A stretch of 64,000 bases of DNA from an uncultured Prevotellaceae bacterium (lineage in GTDB: Bacteria > Bacteroidota > Bacteroidia > Bacteroidales > Bacteroidaceae), in assembly GCA_945833925.1 (NCBI GenBank), contig CAMAFX010000004.1, positions 1 through 64,000 on the forward strand, in the 5' to 3' direction. Positions 50,898-60,640 of the stretch are shown here, one piece after another (positions within the stretch are counted from its first letter, which is position 1; each line of letters opens with the position of its first letter). The notes below the pieces were generated by a model. The model was not told the origin of the DNA and ran no database searches. It saw only the letters and a program-made list of their open reading frames with translations. A program made the translations under genes and the position numbers.

Positions 50898-51917
50898 TTA
50901 GTTGGCTGCGGTAAACTCGTCGAGGAACCGCTTGTCGTTCTCTGAGAACATTCGGAGATCCTTGACTTGATACTTGAGGTTGGTGATACGCTCGATACCC
51001 ATACCGAATGCATAGCCAGTGTATTCCTTGGAATCGATGCCGTTTGCCTCGAGCACTGCGGGGTCAACCATACCGCATCCGAGAATCTCGACCCATCCGG
51101 TGTGCTTGCAGAACGAGCATCCCTTTCCACCACACAGGTGGCACGAGATGTCCATTTCGGCACTTGGCTCGGTGAATGGGAAGTAACTTGGACGCAGACG
51201 TATCTGTGTGTCGGGACCGAACATCTCTTGAGCAAATAGCAGCAGCACCTGCTTGAGGTCGGTGAAACTGACGTTCTTGTCGATGTAGAGACCCTCGACC
51301 TGATGGAAGAAGCAGTGAGCGCGTGCGCTGATTGCCTCGTTTCTGTACACACGACCAGGGCAGATGACGCGGATAGGTGGCTTCTGTGTCTCCATGACGC
51401 GTGCCTGAACCGAACTGGTGTGACTGCGCAGGATGATGTCGGGATGGCTCTCGACGAAGAAGGTGTCCTGCATGTCGCGCGCTGGATGGTCGTCGGCAAA
51501 GTTCATACTGCTGTATACATGCCAGTCGTCTTCTACCTCAGGTCCCTCAGCCAGGACAAAGCCGAGACGGCTGAAGATGTCCACAATCTCGTTCTTGACG
51601 ATGGTCAGTGGATGGCGTGTGCCAAGACGGATGGGGTAGGGAGTGCGGGTAAGGTCGAGGTCGTCGCCTGCCTGTTCCTGGCTCTGTGCGGCGTCCTTCA
51701 GTTCGTTGATCTTGTTGGTTGCGGCCTGCTTCAGTTCGTTGAGTTTCATGCCGACCTCTTTCTTCTGGTCGGCAGCAACGTTGCGGAAATCGGCCATCAA
51801 GGCATTGAGCACACCTTTTTTGCTAAGATATTTGATGCGCAGGTTTTCTGCCTCCTCTGCAGATGTCGCCTTGAGGTCGGCAATTTCCTGCATGATTTGT
51901 TCTATCTTCTGTAACAT
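50898..51917 (-). CDS. pheS: Phenylalanyl-tRNA synthetase alpha subunit
   Basis: A 339-residue class II synthetase subunit. The N-terminal coiled coil (about 1-90) binds tRNA. The catalytic core includes HPARDMQDTFF, VYRNEAISARAHCFFHQVEG (motif 2), EMDISCHLCGGKGCSFCKHT with a four-Cys insert, GWVEILGCGMVDPAVLEANG, and GYAFGMGIERITNLKY (motif 3). The beta subunit gene is not in the window, so pheS and pheT are unlinked here. A TAACTTTG box precedes it. Confidence 0.96.
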   Translation of the reverse strand: MLQKIEQIMQEIADLKATSAEEAENLRIKYLSKKGVLNALMADFRNVAADQKKEVGMKLNELKQAATNKINELKDAAQSQEQAGDDLDLTRTPYPIRLGTRHPLTIVKNEIVDIFSRLGFVLAEGPEVEDDWHVYSSMNFADDHPARDMQDTFFVESHPDIILRSHTSSVQARVMETQKPPIRVICPGRVYRNEAISARAHCFFHQVEGLYIDKNVSFTDLKQVLLLFAQEMFGPDTQIRLRPSYFPFTEPSAEMDISCHLCGGKGCSFCKHTGWVEILGCGMVDPAVLEANGIDSKEYTGYAFGMGIERITNLKYQVKDLRMFSENDKRFLDEFTAAN

Positions 51918-51941
51918 AGCCTATGTTTGAGTTATTTTCTG

Positions 51942-51949
51942 CAAAGTTA
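51942..51949 (-). promoter_or_regulatory. Promoter box of pheS
   Basis: The minus strand reads TAACTTTG, an exact TAnnTTTG match 25 bases upstream of the pheS ATG. There is no room for an attenuator leader. Confidence 0.65.
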
Positions 51950-51993
51950 ATGATTATTTTCATAAAATCGTGCTCTATCTCGAAAGAAAAGTG

Positions 51994-52001
51994 TACTTTT
52001 G
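51994..52001 (+). promoter_or_regulatory. Promoter box of the DUF4348 gene
   Basis: TACTTTTG matches TAnnTTTG, 23 bases upstream of the ATG, divergent from the pheS promoter. Confidence 0.55.
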
Positions 52002-52024
52002 TATAAAAATTGTGGTATTCGTAA

Positions 52025-52918
52025 ATGATAAGAGCATTATTTGTTTCTTTTTGTCATTCTTTCGCCCTGTATGGTGGCAGAGGTTTGGCGATTATCAGTT
52101 GCATATTGATGGGTTTCTCTGTCTTCGGCTGCCACAGTAAGCAGCAAAGCGACGAGGAATGGGTCGATTCCGTTCTTCAGGCGATAGACAGCATTCCCGA
52201 AGACACATTATTCTATGAAGAGGCAGACGACGTGCTGAACGTGGCTGTGGACGAGAACTTCAACGACTTCATCTATGCATTCCTGCACAGCAAGACGTTC
52301 CAGATGGAGCGTGTGGCTTTTCCCGTGCCTGTTGTGGACGGTACTGACAATACGGAGCGCGTGATTAGGTCGGGACGCGACTTCAACCGCGAGTTTGCTC
52401 CTACTGCCAACGACTATTACGTACTGCTGCTGAGCAATATAAGCCAGATGGAGGCTGACCCTGCCTCGCAGGTTAATAATGCCGAACTGCATATCGTGGA
52501 CCTTGACAATGCACATGCGCGGCGCTTTGCATTCTCCAACAACGGGGGCGAGTGGAAGATGACGTCGGAAAACGTGGAGCCGTTTGCCGAGTACTCAGCC
52601 GGTTCGTTCTTCAACTTCTACCGCCAGTTCGTCTCCGACATGGAATTTCAGACTCAGCACATAGCACAGCCACTGAAGGTGTCGATACCCGACGAGGAGG
52701 ATGGCGAGACGGTGGAGGGCACGATAGATGCCGACCAGTTTGCCGTCTTCTCGCCCGAAATGCCCGAGGGACGCATCATAATGCTTGATTACGGCATAAT
52801 GAAACCTAATGCCGAGCGCGTGGTGTTCGTGAAGTGCGGTATGTCCAACGGACTGATGGACATCCTGACCTTCGAGCAGGAAGGCGGGTCGTGGAAACTG
52901 GTAGAGATGGAGGAGTGA
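52025..52918 (+). CDS. DUF4348 family lipoprotein
   Basis: A 297-residue protein. Its N-terminus is unusually long before a lipobox-like FSVFGC (Cys36); translation may in fact begin further in, near MGFSVFGC. The mature part opens SKQQSDEEWVDSVLQAIDSI and contains DENFNDFIYAFLHSKTFQME, which fits the DUF4348 family of Bacteroidetes, of unknown function. No membrane segment other than the signal is seen. It lies upstream of murB by 66 bases on the same strand. Confidence 0.78.
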   Translation: MIRALFVSFCHSFALYGGRGLAIISCILMGFSVFGCHSKQQSDEEWVDSVLQAIDSIPEDTLFYEEADDVLNVAVDENFNDFIYAFLHSKTFQMERVAFPVPVVDGTDNTERVIRSGRDFNREFAPTANDYYVLLLSNISQMEADPASQVNNAELHIVDLDNAHARRFAFSNNGGEWKMTSENVEPFAEYSAGSFFNFYRQFVSDMEFQTQHIAQPLKVSIPDEEDGETVEGTIDADQFAVFSPEMPEGRIIMLDYGIMKPNAERVVFVKCGMSNGLMDILTFEQEGGSWKLVEMEE

Positions 52919-52984
52919 GACGATGATGCACCGCGTTCATCCTGCTGTCGCCGTACATCTCTTAGATAAAACAAGAAAACATCT

Positions 52985-54007
52985 ATGAAGGAACTAAGCA
53001 ACATATCCCTGAAACCATATAACACTTTTGGCATTGACGCCAAAGCAAGATGCCTTGCGGAATACGAAAGCGTGGAGGAACTTCAGCACCTTCTGCAGAA
53101 ATACCGTGACAGCAGGAAACTGCACATCGGTGGCGGAAGCAATCTCCTTTTTCTGAATGATTTCGACGGTGTTATACTGCACAGTGCCATTCTTGGCGTT
53201 GAGGTGGTGGAGGAGACCGACAAGGATGTAGTGGTGAAGGTTGGTTCGGGTATGGTCTGGGACGACCTTGTGGCAGAAAGCATAGAGCATGGATGGTACG
53301 GACTGGAGAACCTCTCGCTCATACCGGGCGAGGTTGGTGCCTCGGCTGTGCAGAACATCGGTGCGTACGGTGCCGAGGCAAAGGACTTTATCGTGTCGGT
53401 TGAACTGGTGGATATGGCAAACGGCGAGTGCCTGAAAATGAAGAACGAGGAGTGCGAGTATGCCTATCGCTACAGCATCTTCAAGAGTGATGCTCTCATA
53501 GGGCGCTATGCAGTGACCCATGTGTGCTATCGTCTGAGCAAGGTTTTCGTGCCACATCTGGAGTATGGCGGTTTGAAGAAGGCTGTGGAGGCGTGTGGCA
53601 TTGCACTGGACGAACTGACTGCCAGCAGGCTGCGCGACATAATAATCGGTACGCGCAACGGCAAACTGCCCGACCCGAAAGTGCTGGGCAATGCGGGTAG
53701 TTTCTTCATGAATCCGATTGTGGACAGAGTCAAGTTCGAGTCTCTGCTGGCGGAATATCCCGGCATGCCCCACTATGAGGTGGACGATGACAGGGTGAAG
53801 ATTCCGGCAGGATGGCTCATCGAACAGTCGGGCTGGAAGGGACGCCGGCTGGGCAATGCTGGTGTCTACGAGAAGCAGGCTCTGGTGTTGGTGAACCATG
53901 GCGGCGCCAGCGGTCAGGATATCGTAAGGCTTTGCGAGACGGTGCGCTCGGATGTCAGCGACAAGTTTGGCATTGACATTCATCCAGAGGTGAACTTCAT
54001 CGAATGA
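52985..54007 (+). CDS. murB: UDP-N-acetylenolpyruvoylglucosamine reductase
   Basis: A 340-residue FAD enzyme of peptidoglycan precursor synthesis, making UDP-MurNAc. It is the E. coli-like type I form by length. SLKPYNTFGIDAKA, IGGGSNLLFLNDFDG, LIPGEVGASAVQNIGAYGAE (FAD binding) and YRYSIFKSDALIG (the type I loop) are present. GNAGSFFMNPIV carries the catalytic Ser and IPAGWLIEQSGWKG follows. Confidence 0.97.
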   Translation: MKELSNISLKPYNTFGIDAKARCLAEYESVEELQHLLQKYRDSRKLHIGGGSNLLFLNDFDGVILHSAILGVEVVEETDKDVVVKVGSGMVWDDLVAESIEHGWYGLENLSLIPGEVGASAVQNIGAYGAEAKDFIVSVELVDMANGECLKMKNEECEYAYRYSIFKSDALIGRYAVTHVCYRLSKVFVPHLEYGGLKKAVEACGIALDELTASRLRDIIIGTRNGKLPDPKVLGNAGSFFMNPIVDRVKFESLLAEYPGMPHYEVDDDRVKIPAGWLIEQSGWKGRRLGNAGVYEKQALVLVNHGGASGQDIVRLCETVRSDVSDKFGIDIHPEVNFIE

Positions 54008-54091
54008 CAGCCGTTAGGGTCAGGTTTTAACGTTTTTCGCTTCACTTATTCGCCCATCGGAGCTTAGGTGGGCTTTGCTAAAGATATAATT

Positions 54092-54853
54092 ATGGAGATA
54101 ACAATACTGGGAACAGGAACGTCGTGCGGAGTTCCGCAGATAGGGTGCCAGTGTAAGGTGTGTACAAGCACTGACCCCCGCGACAAGCGTCTGCGTTGTT
54201 CAGCGTTGGTTGAGACAGAGAGTACCACGCTTCTGGTGGACTGTGGACCCGACTTCCGCGAGCAGATGTTGCGCATCGGAATGAGGAAACCCATCGACGC
54301 GTGTCTGATAACCCACGAGCATTACGACCACGTCGGGGGCATCGACGACCTGCGTCCGTTCAGTTATCTCCAGACTCTGCCTCTATATGCTGATTCATAT
54401 TCGGCAAGGCACCTGCGCGAACGGTTGCCTTACTGCCTCGTTACGAATCTATATCCGGGCGTGCCTCAACTTGAACTGAGGGAGGTAGCGCCACACGACA
54501 CGTTTGCCGTTGGCGACATCAGCGTTACGGCTCTCAAGGTGATGCACGGCGAACTGCCGATTCTTGGTTATCGCATTGGCGACATTGGCTACATAACGGA
54601 TATGAAGACCATGCCCGAGGAGGAGATGGAACTGTTGAAAGGCGTGAAGATTCTTTTAGTGAACGGTCTGCGACAAAAACCGCATCCTACTCATCAGACC
54701 ATACAGGATGCGGTAGATTTCAGTAAGAAGATTGGCAGTCCGGAGACGTACATCATCCACCTCTGCCACCATGCCGGACTGCATGCTGACGTGGACGCCG
54801 GCTTGCCCGACGGAGTGCATCTGGCTTACGATGGACTCAAAATTTCTTTATGA
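54092..54853 (+). CDS. MBL-fold metallo-hydrolase, PhnP-like
   Basis: A 253-residue protein. MEITILGTGTSCGVPQIGCQ begins the fold, with CQCKVC a possible structural zinc site as in PhnP. The di-metal motif is THEHYDHVGGIDDLRPF, and further ligands are in VMHGELPILGY and HLCHHAGLHADVD. Relatives hydrolyse cyclic phosphodiesters such as phosphoribosyl 1,2-cyclic phosphate. I start at ATG 54092; GTG 54068 would add eight residues. Its 3' end overlaps the convergent outer-membrane gene by 17 bases. Confidence 0.88.
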   Translation: MEITILGTGTSCGVPQIGCQCKVCTSTDPRDKRLRCSALVETESTTLLVDCGPDFREQMLRIGMRKPIDACLITHEHYDHVGGIDDLRPFSYLQTLPLYADSYSARHLRERLPYCLVTNLYPGVPQLELREVAPHDTFAVGDISVTALKVMHGELPILGYRIGDIGYITDMKTMPEEEMELLKGVKILLVNGLRQKPHPTHQTIQDAVDFSKKIGSPETYIIHLCHHAGLHADVDAGLPDGVHLAYDGLKISL

Positions 54854-56075
54854 TGAAACTGGGCGATACGCGTAGATAGACGCCAAACGAGAAACACGTC
54901 TCGCTGAGTCTGCCCGGCATTCCCTTCTTTTTCCCATTTATACAGAACACTTCGGCTTCGGCACCGAGCGTGTATGCCTTGGCAAACGTGTACTGGTAGT
55001 CTATACCCAGGCGCACGTTGTGCATCTTGGTGTACTGTGTCTTGAACGTGCCGGCTATGCTGCCGTCCTCGGTAATCTGCGTTCCGCCGTCGATGAGCGA
55101 CAGCGTGTTGTAGAATGGATTGCCGTAGAGCGACACGAACTGGCGCGGTGAGTGGACATAGTCAAGTCCGGCACTGAGATGCTTGAACCAGCCAGCCTTG
55201 ACTCCGGCGTGCCAGGCAAAGCCTGTGTCGAAGGGCCACAGTTCGCCTGCCTGCTGGTAGCAGGCTATGGCATTTGCCTGGGCATCGATGAAGTTCAGTC
55301 TGCCTTCTTCCCGGTCTATTCTCATGCCAGCTCCGATGGAGACGTTGCATATGGTCTGCACCATCATGTTGGTGTTGTCCTGCTCGCCGCCTCTGTGCTG
55401 AATGAGAAGCTGTACAGGCGAATAGTACTGTATGGCGCCGCTGTTCCACAGTATCTTTGCGTTTGTTCCCACGGTGAATGCCTCTTGGTGGCTGTCTTCC
55501 TCAAAGATGTAGCTCTGCCAGTTGAGCCATGTGTCGAGATTGATGTGGGGGCGGTGTAGCAGAATCTGGAGACCCATCTCGGGGTCGGCGCTGATATTCT
55601 GCTCTGGGTTGAAGAGGGGTGCTATAAGTTCGTGGTTGGCTCCTCCGTAGATATTGCCGAGGATGACGTCAACGTGCTTGAGTGAAGCCTGCAGACGTAC
55701 CCAAGGCAGTACGTGCGAACCGCGCTGGTACTGGTTGCCCTTCCACGTTCCTATGTCGTGGTATGCGAAGCAGGGATACTTGTTTGCTCCGTTGAAGAAG
55801 AGCATGGACGCACCGAGTTCGATGTTAATCTGGCTCAGTGGGTTGTAGGCGATGTGGGGGGTGAGTCGCACACCTGGCAGTGAATAGCCGTTCTGCACTT
55901 CCGAGTCGTATTCGTTGTCTCGGAAGAATGCCGTGGCATCTATCTCGGCCCTTAGGGACTTGTCAGGCAAGTCGCTGAGCGAGGTGTCCTCCTTGAACAT
56001 CTCATTCAGCATCTGAGCCTTGCCCGTCGTGCCTGCAAGAAAGGCTAAGAGTAGGATGATGTGCGAATTTTTCAC
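54837..56075 (-). CDS. Predicted outer-membrane beta-barrel protein, unknown function
   Basis: About 412 residues when started at GTG 56075, which gives a clean signal peptide (VKNSHIILLLAFLAGTTGKA). Longer ATG starts would precede it by 49 residues with no signal. The mature protein is rich in alternating aromatic/polar strands typical of a barrel (RAEIDATAFFRDNEYDSE, GASMLFFNGANKYPCFAYHD, NIYGGANHELIAPLFNPEQN) and ends in a C-terminal SFIIKKF. I do not recognise a named family, though such proteins are common in Bacteroidales. It overlaps the MBL gene tail to tail. Confidence 0.75.
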   Translation of the reverse strand: MKNSHIILLLAFLAGTTGKAQMLNEMFKEDTSLSDLPDKSLRAEIDATAFFRDNEYDSEVQNGYSLPGVRLTPHIAYNPLSQINIELGASMLFFNGANKYPCFAYHDIGTWKGNQYQRGSHVLPWVRLQASLKHVDVILGNIYGGANHELIAPLFNPEQNISADPEMGLQILLHRPHINLDTWLNWQSYIFEEDSHQEAFTVGTNAKILWNSGAIQYYSPVQLLIQHRGGEQDNTNMMVQTICNVSIGAGMRIDREEGRLNFIDAQANAIACYQQAGELWPFDTGFAWHAGVKAGWFKHLSAGLDYVHSPRQFVSLYGNPFYNTLSLIDGGTQITEDGSIAGTFKTQYTKMHNVRLGIDYQYTFAKAYTLGAEAEVFCINGKKKGMPGRLSETCFSFGVYLRVSPSFIIKKF

Positions 56076-56119
56076 TCGTGGTTCTTTACAGAAAACTGTT
56101 ATTACTATCGATTTGCTCT

Positions 56120-56136
56120 TACCCCCCCAAGGGGTA
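56120..56136. terminator. Short GC hairpin downstream of the DedA gene
   Basis: TACCCC (56120-56125) and GGGGTA (56131-56136) pair around CCCAA. It lies between the DedA stop and the barrel-protein start on the minus strand. It lacks a clear T-run, so terminator function is tentative. Confidence 0.4.
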
Positions 56137-56149
56137 GGCTGTGGTGTTT

Positions 56150-56842
56150 TTACTTCTGTTTCTTCATTCCCTGCCATGCAAGGTAGCACACGACGAGTGC
56201 ACCAAGACCTATCATCGACCACTTCAGCGGTACGCTGTACTCGGCAATCTTCTGGTTGAGATTCTCATAACTCACGATGGTGGCAAGGTAGCAGCCCAGC
56301 GCAGCCAGAATGCTGTTCCACAGGAGAGCGCCCAGCGACGTGTAGCACACAAACTTGACGAGGTTCATACGCGCCAGACCGGCTGGTATGGAGATAAGTT
56401 GGCGTACGGCAGGCACAAGACGGCCGAAGAATGTACCCAAGGCTCCGTGCTTCTCGAAGTACACCTCTGCCTGCTCTACCTTTTCCTGGTTGATGAGGCA
56501 CATGTGGCCCACGCGACTGTTGGCAAACTTGTAAACCAGCGGTCTGCCAATCCAGATGGAAAGGCCGTAGTTCACCAAGGCTCCGATGACTGCTCCGAGG
56601 GTTCCGAACAGAACGATGAGGTATATGTTGAGGTCGCTTGTAGGGGCTGTCATTGCCACTGCACCGGCAGCGGTGGCTCCGGTTGCCATGGCACTGGTTG
56701 CTGCTGATAGATAGGCGGCAGGAATTATGACAATCTCGCTTGGGAAGGGGATGAAACTACTTTCGATAGCCATCAGCAACACTATCACCCAATACTGGTT
56801 GAGGTTTTCCAAGCACCATGCTATAAAGGGAACGGACTCCAT
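56150..56842 (-). CDS. DedA/SNARE-associated family membrane protein
   Basis: A 230-residue membrane protein. SSFIPFPSEIVIIPAAYLSA holds the conserved acidic residue after Pro-Ser. GRPLVYKFANSRVG and then FFGRLVPAVRQLISIPAGLARMN is the DedA hallmark with conserved Arg residues. Family members act in lipid (undecaprenyl-phosphate or phospholipid) translocation and membrane homeostasis. It lies 90 bases downstream of the glycosyltransferase, with a dispersed A/T element between. Confidence 0.9.
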   Translation of the reverse strand: MESVPFIAWCLENLNQYWVIVLLMAIESSFIPFPSEIVIIPAAYLSAATSAMATGATAAGAVAMTAPTSDLNIYLIVLFGTLGAVIGALVNYGLSIWIGRPLVYKFANSRVGHMCLINQEKVEQAEVYFEKHGALGTFFGRLVPAVRQLISIPAGLARMNLVKFVCYTSLGALLWNSILAALGCYLATIVSYENLNQKIAEYSVPLKWSMIGLGALVVCYLAWQGMKKQK

Positions 56843-56860
56843 AGGATTTCTTCTTGTGAA

Positions 56861-56895
56861 TTAAAAGTTAAAAATTAAAAATTAAGATTTAGCGA
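56861..56895 (+). repeat. A/T-rich dispersed element, copy 1
   Basis: A 35-base stretch built of TTAAAA/TTAAAAA steps and ending GATTTAGCGA. It matches copy 2 (62171-62204, opposite strand) at 33 of 34 positions. A G/C-rich segment with hairpin potential (GGCGGGTTTGCCGG) and TTCGACCTTTC follows, also partly shared. It lies between two minus-strand genes. Confidence 0.85.
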
Positions 56896-56932
56896 TGTGG
56901 CGGGTTTGCCGGTTCTTCGACCTTTCAGCTTG

Positions 56933-58102
56933 TCAGATGTATTTCTTCCTGAAACGCTTCTTGCTGGTGAACGAGTGACGCAGCCATGCGCCCATGTCCC
57001 AGAATGGGATGAGGTGGATGAACCACGCAGTGTGGAATATGCCTATGCCGTGTCCGTTGAGCATCTTGACGGTTCTGTTTATTACTGCTCCCTGCGTCAG
57101 CAGATGGATGAACCACAGTACAACGGCGGCTCCCGTGGCAATATACTGCTCCTGCCAGATGCTGACGCCTATGGTTGCGACAAGGCACATGACAAGCATG
57201 GCGTGTAGAAGTACGCTGCCTGCATATCTTGCCCGGTAAATCCACTTCTTTGTAAAGTGGCGACGCGTCTCCTGGAAGAACAGGCGTTCGTTATGCCACA
57301 GGTTGCGGCTGTTGCGCGACATGCTCTGCTCGATGACAGCTTCCGGATGGAGGCATACGGTGCAGTTGTGCTTCGTGCTGTTCTGGTTTACCATGATGTC
57401 GGTGGCTCCTACCAGAAGGTTGCTGTGAGATGCAAAGCCCTGGTGAGAGAGGAACAACTCTTTCTTGTATGCCATGTTTGTGCCGTCGCAGCGATACGCT
57501 CCTCCTTGTCTGACAAACGTGAGGGTGAGCATCTGCAACCATGTGCGGAAGAAGTTGAGGCGTCTGCCCGAATAACCCTTCACAGCATTGTAGCGCGAGT
57601 AGCCGATGACCATCTCTGCCGAGCGGTGGCCGGCGATGGCTTCGCCCATCCTGCGCAGCCACTGGTGCGACACAGGCGAGCAGTCGGCCTTGGTGATGAC
57701 AACCCAGGGCTTGGTGGCTGCCTTGATGCCCAGCGTAATGGCAAGGCGCTCGGTACTGATGTCTCGACCGGTGGACGGGGTGAAGGTGTGGTGCAGTTGC
57801 AGGTTGTCTTCCTCAAGGCGCTCCAGCAGCATCTTGGTGTTGTCCGTTGACTTTATGTCAACAACTATCACCTCGAAGTCAGGATATATCTGTCTCAGGA
57901 TGAGGGGCAGGTTCTTTCTCAACTCCTCTTCCTGATTGTGTGTCGTTATGATGACGCTGATGCCGGGCACTTCGCCGTCGGGTGGGGTGGTGGTGCGGGT
58001 GCGCTCCATCTCGGTCCCCAGTCTTTTGTACGCGAAAACCCTGGCTATCGATGCCAGCCAGACAACAAGACAAACTATATATATAATAAATATGTATGTC
58101 AT
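56933..58102 (-). CDS. Membrane-anchored family 2 glycosyltransferase
   Basis: A 389-residue protein. One N-terminal membrane helix (FIIYIVCLVVWLASIARVFA) is followed by the GT2 domain (GISVIITTHNQEEELRKNLP, FEVIVVDIKSTDNTKMLLER, WVVITKADCSPVSHQWLRRM with the metal-binding region). Two C-terminal membrane helices (VLLHAMLVMCLVATIGVSIW and a following one) complete it. This is the layout of processive or polyprenyl-type transferases. It lies 9 bases after lysA. Donor and acceptor are unknown. Confidence 0.9.
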   Translation of the reverse strand: MTYIFIIYIVCLVVWLASIARVFAYKRLGTEMERTRTTTPPDGEVPGISVIITTHNQEEELRKNLPLILRQIYPDFEVIVVDIKSTDNTKMLLERLEEDNLQLHHTFTPSTGRDISTERLAITLGIKAATKPWVVITKADCSPVSHQWLRRMGEAIAGHRSAEMVIGYSRYNAVKGYSGRRLNFFRTWLQMLTLTFVRQGGAYRCDGTNMAYKKELFLSHQGFASHSNLLVGATDIMVNQNSTKHNCTVCLHPEAVIEQSMSRNSRNLWHNERLFFQETRRHFTKKWIYRARYAGSVLLHAMLVMCLVATIGVSIWQEQYIATGAAVVLWFIHLLTQGAVINRTVKMLNGHGIGIFHTAWFIHLIPFWDMGAWLRHSFTSKKRFRKKYI

Positions 58103-58111
58103 ATCAGCATA

Positions 58112-59251
58112 CTACAGTTCTGCGTAGCCTTTGGGCAGTTGGCGGCAGTTGTACTGCGATGCCATAATCTCGCCGTAGGCACCAGCCGAACGCATGGCAA
58201 CCAGGTCGCCTCGCTTCAGTCCGGGCATATCGTAGTCCTTGACGAAGACATCGCTCGACTCGCAGATGGGGCCGACAACGTCGTACTTCTCCACTGGCTG
58301 CTCGGGCGAGGTGAGGTTCTGTATGCAGTGGTATGCGTCGTAGAGTGCAGGGCGTATGAGGTCGGTCATGCCGGCGTCGACAATGGCAAACTGCTTTACG
58401 CTGCCCTTCTTGATATAGAGCACCTTGCTGATGAGGCTGCCACACTGGCCGACAACGGCGCGGCCCAGTTCGAAGTGGAGCTGCTGACCCTCGCGCAGGT
58501 TGAGACGTGTGGCATAGGTCTCGAAGTATGCCTTGAAGTTGGGAATCGGATTGGCGTCGGGGTTCTGATAGTCGATGCCAAGTCCGCCGCCCACGTTGAT
58601 GTTGGGCACGCTTATTCCCTCGGCATCCAACTGGGCCTGCAGTTCGTTGATGCGGTCGCACAGTGCGGCAAAGTCGTCCATGACGAGCAACTGACTGCCG
58701 ATGTGGAAGTGGAGACCGACAAACTCAACGTTTTTCATCTCCTGAGCGATGCGTATAACCTTGACCATGTCTTCCATGGCTATGCCGAACTTGTTCTCTG
58801 CCAGTCCGGTGGTGATGTTGGCATGAGTGTGCGCACCTACGTTGGGGTTGATGCGGAAGCAGACGCGTGCCGTCTTCTGCATCTCGCCAGCCAACTCGTT
58901 GATGACCTCAAGTTCGGGTATGCTCTCTACGTTGAAGAATCCGATGCCGGCCTTCAGTCCGAGTTCAATCTCCCAGTCGCTCTTGCCGACTCCGGCAAAC
59001 ACGATGTCCTCTGCCTTGAAGCCTGCATCAAGACATGCCTGGATCTCTCCGCCGCTGACACAGTCGCAACCCAGTCCAGCCTGTGCGATGTGCTTCAGTA
59101 CAATAGGGTTGGTGCATGCCTTTACGGCATAGTGCATATTGTAGCCAGGGCGCAACTCCTTCTTGATGGCATCGAGTGTCTGGTCGAGCAATTCTGTGTC
59201 GTAGTAGTAGAAAGGAGTTCTAATACCTTTGAATTTCTCTATAGGAAACAT
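58112..59251 (-). CDS. lysA: Diaminopimelate decarboxylase
   Basis: A 379-residue fold-type III PLP enzyme, somewhat shorter than the usual 400-420, making lysine from meso-diaminopimelate. The PLP Lys44 is in MHYAVKACTNP, the phosphate-binding Gly motif is VGGGLGIDYQNP, and GPICESSDVFVKDYDMP holds the catalytic Cys of the second subunit interface. It lies 11 bases after lysC, so first and last lysine-pathway enzymes are cotranscribed. Confidence 0.95.
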   Translation of the reverse strand: MFPIEKFKGIRTPFYYYDTELLDQTLDAIKKELRPGYNMHYAVKACTNPIVLKHIAQAGLGCDCVSGGEIQACLDAGFKAEDIVFAGVGKSDWEIELGLKAGIGFFNVESIPELEVINELAGEMQKTARVCFRINPNVGAHTHANITTGLAENKFGIAMEDMVKVIRIAQEMKNVEFVGLHFHIGSQLLVMDDFAALCDRINELQAQLDAEGISVPNINVGGGLGIDYQNPDANPIPNFKAYFETYATRLNLREGQQLHFELGRAVVGQCGSLISKVLYIKKGSVKQFAIVDAGMTDLIRPALYDAYHCIQNLTSPEQPVEKYDVVGPICESSDVFVKDYDMPGLKRGDLVAMRSAGAYGEIMASQYNCRQLPKGYAEL

Positions 59252-59262
59252 AATTGTCGTGC

Positions 59263-60579
59263 TTATATGAAAAGTGTGTTACTCAGTGCCTGCAGTGTGC
59301 GTGTCTTGTCCTCGTTTCTCACAACGAACGAGATGTTGTGGTTGGAACCACCGTAACTGATCATGCGGACAGGGATTTCCTTCAGTGCGTTGCATGCACG
59401 TGTCTCGAAACCAACGTTCTCGGTGTCGAGGTCGCCCACAACGCAGATGATAACCATGTTGTCCTCAACGCTGACGGTGCCGTACTGCTTCAACTCGTTG
59501 ATGATGTCTGCCAGATGGCTGCGGTTGTCGATGGTAACGCTTACGCCAACCTCCGAGGTGCATACCATGTCGATGCTGGTCTTGTAGGTCTCGAATATCT
59601 CGAACACCTTGCGCAGGAAACCGTGAGCCAGCAGCATGCGGCTGCTCTGAATCTGGATGCAGGTGATGCCGTCCTTGGCTGCCACAGCCTTGATGGTTCC
59701 GTGCTGCATCTCGTTGTTGATGATGGTGCCGGGAGCGCTGGGGTCCATAGTGTTGAGCAGACGTACAGGTACGCCGGCGAACTTGGCTGGCTGGATGCAT
59801 GTAGGGTGCAGAATCTTAGCACCGAAATATGCCAGTTCGGCAGCCTCCTCGAAGTAGAGCTGTGGAACAGGCATAGTGTTCTCTACGACACGTGGGTCGT
59901 TGTTGTGCATACCGTCGATGTCTGTCCATATCTGTATCTCCTCGCTCTGCAGTGCAGCACCGATGAGGCATGCGGTGTAGTCGCTGCCACCACGCAGAAG
60001 GTTGTCGATCTCGCCGTAGGCGTTGCGGCAGATGAAGCCCTGAGTGATGTAGATCTGGTAGTCGGGGTTGTCGTTAAGCTGCTTTGTTGCATGCTCGCGG
60101 ATGTAGTTGAAGTCAGGCTCTGCATTCTTGTCGGTGCGGACAAAGTCGAGTGCACTCAGCAGGATGGTCTTGACACCGCATTCCAGCAGATAGTTGGTGA
60201 CCATGTTGGTGCTGATAATCTCGCCCTGTGCCAGGATTACCTTCTCTTCGAACGATGTGAAGAGTATCTTTGTGAATGAACGGAGGTAGTTGAACTCGTC
60301 GCGGATGAACTTCTCTGTTTTCTCTTTCCATTCGCTGGTAGTGTACAACTCATCCAAGTGCTTCATGTACTTCTGCTCGAGCTTGTTGATGATGTTGCTT
60401 GCACCTTCTGTGTTCTTCTTGTACAGATAGTCGCTGATTTCAACGAGCGAGTTGGTGGTGCCACTCATGGCAGACAGTACAACGAATGTTGGTTCGCTGC
60501 TGCGTGTGATGAGTTCGCATACCTCTTTCATTCTTTGTGGCGTACCTACCGAGGTGCCACCAAATTTCATTACTTTCAT
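59263..60579 (-). CDS. lysC: Aspartate kinase (monofunctional)
   Basis: A 438-residue kinase phosphorylating aspartate at the entry to the Lys/Thr/Met pathway. [20 protein letters not shown] is the nucleotide-binding start, [20 protein letters not shown] lies in the Asp-binding region, and [16 protein letters not shown] is conserved. The C-terminal 140 residues hold two ACT domains ([33 protein letters not shown]). No homoserine dehydrogenase is fused. ATG 60579 is preferred over 60600. No lysine riboswitch is visible upstream. Confidence 0.95.
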   Translation of the reverse strand: MKVMKFGGTSVGTPQRMKEVCELITRSSEPTFVVLSAMSGTTNSLVEISDYLYKKNTEGASNIINKLEQKYMKHLDELYTTSEWKEKTEKFIRDEFNYLRSFTKILFTSFEEKVILAQGEIISTNMVTNYLLECGVKTILLSALDFVRTDKNAEPDFNYIREHATKQLNDNPDYQIYITQGFICRNAYGEIDNLLRGGSDYTACLIGAALQSEEIQIWTDIDGMHNNDPRVVENTMPVPQLYFEEAAELAYFGAKILHPTCIQPAKFAGVPVRLLNTMDPSAPGTIINNEMQHGTIKAVAAKDGITCIQIQSSRMLLAHGFLRKVFEIFETYKTSIDMVCTSEVGVSVTIDNRSHLADIINELKQYGTVSVEDNMVIICVVGDLDTENVGFETRACNALKEIPVRMISYGGSNHNISFVVRNEDKTRTLQALSNTLFI

Positions 60580-60620
60580 GTCGTCTTGATGCGCCCCCAA
60601 CGTCGTGCCGCCTGCCTTCG

Positions 60621-60640
60621 CCCCTCCATTGGGGGATGGT
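60621..60640. other. Short C4/G4 hairpin upstream of lysC
   Basis: CCCC (60621-60624) and GGGG (60631-60634) with a TCCATT spacer, in the 110-base gap between ftsE and lysC, which also holds AGCCT/AGGCT. It resembles the C/G hairpins at 38047 and 56120. Function unknown. Confidence 0.4.

Noticed and set aside
51918..52024. Phe attenuator for pheS like that of pheA
   Set aside because: The promoter box is 25 bases from the ATG, leaving no room for a leader peptide or alternative hairpins.
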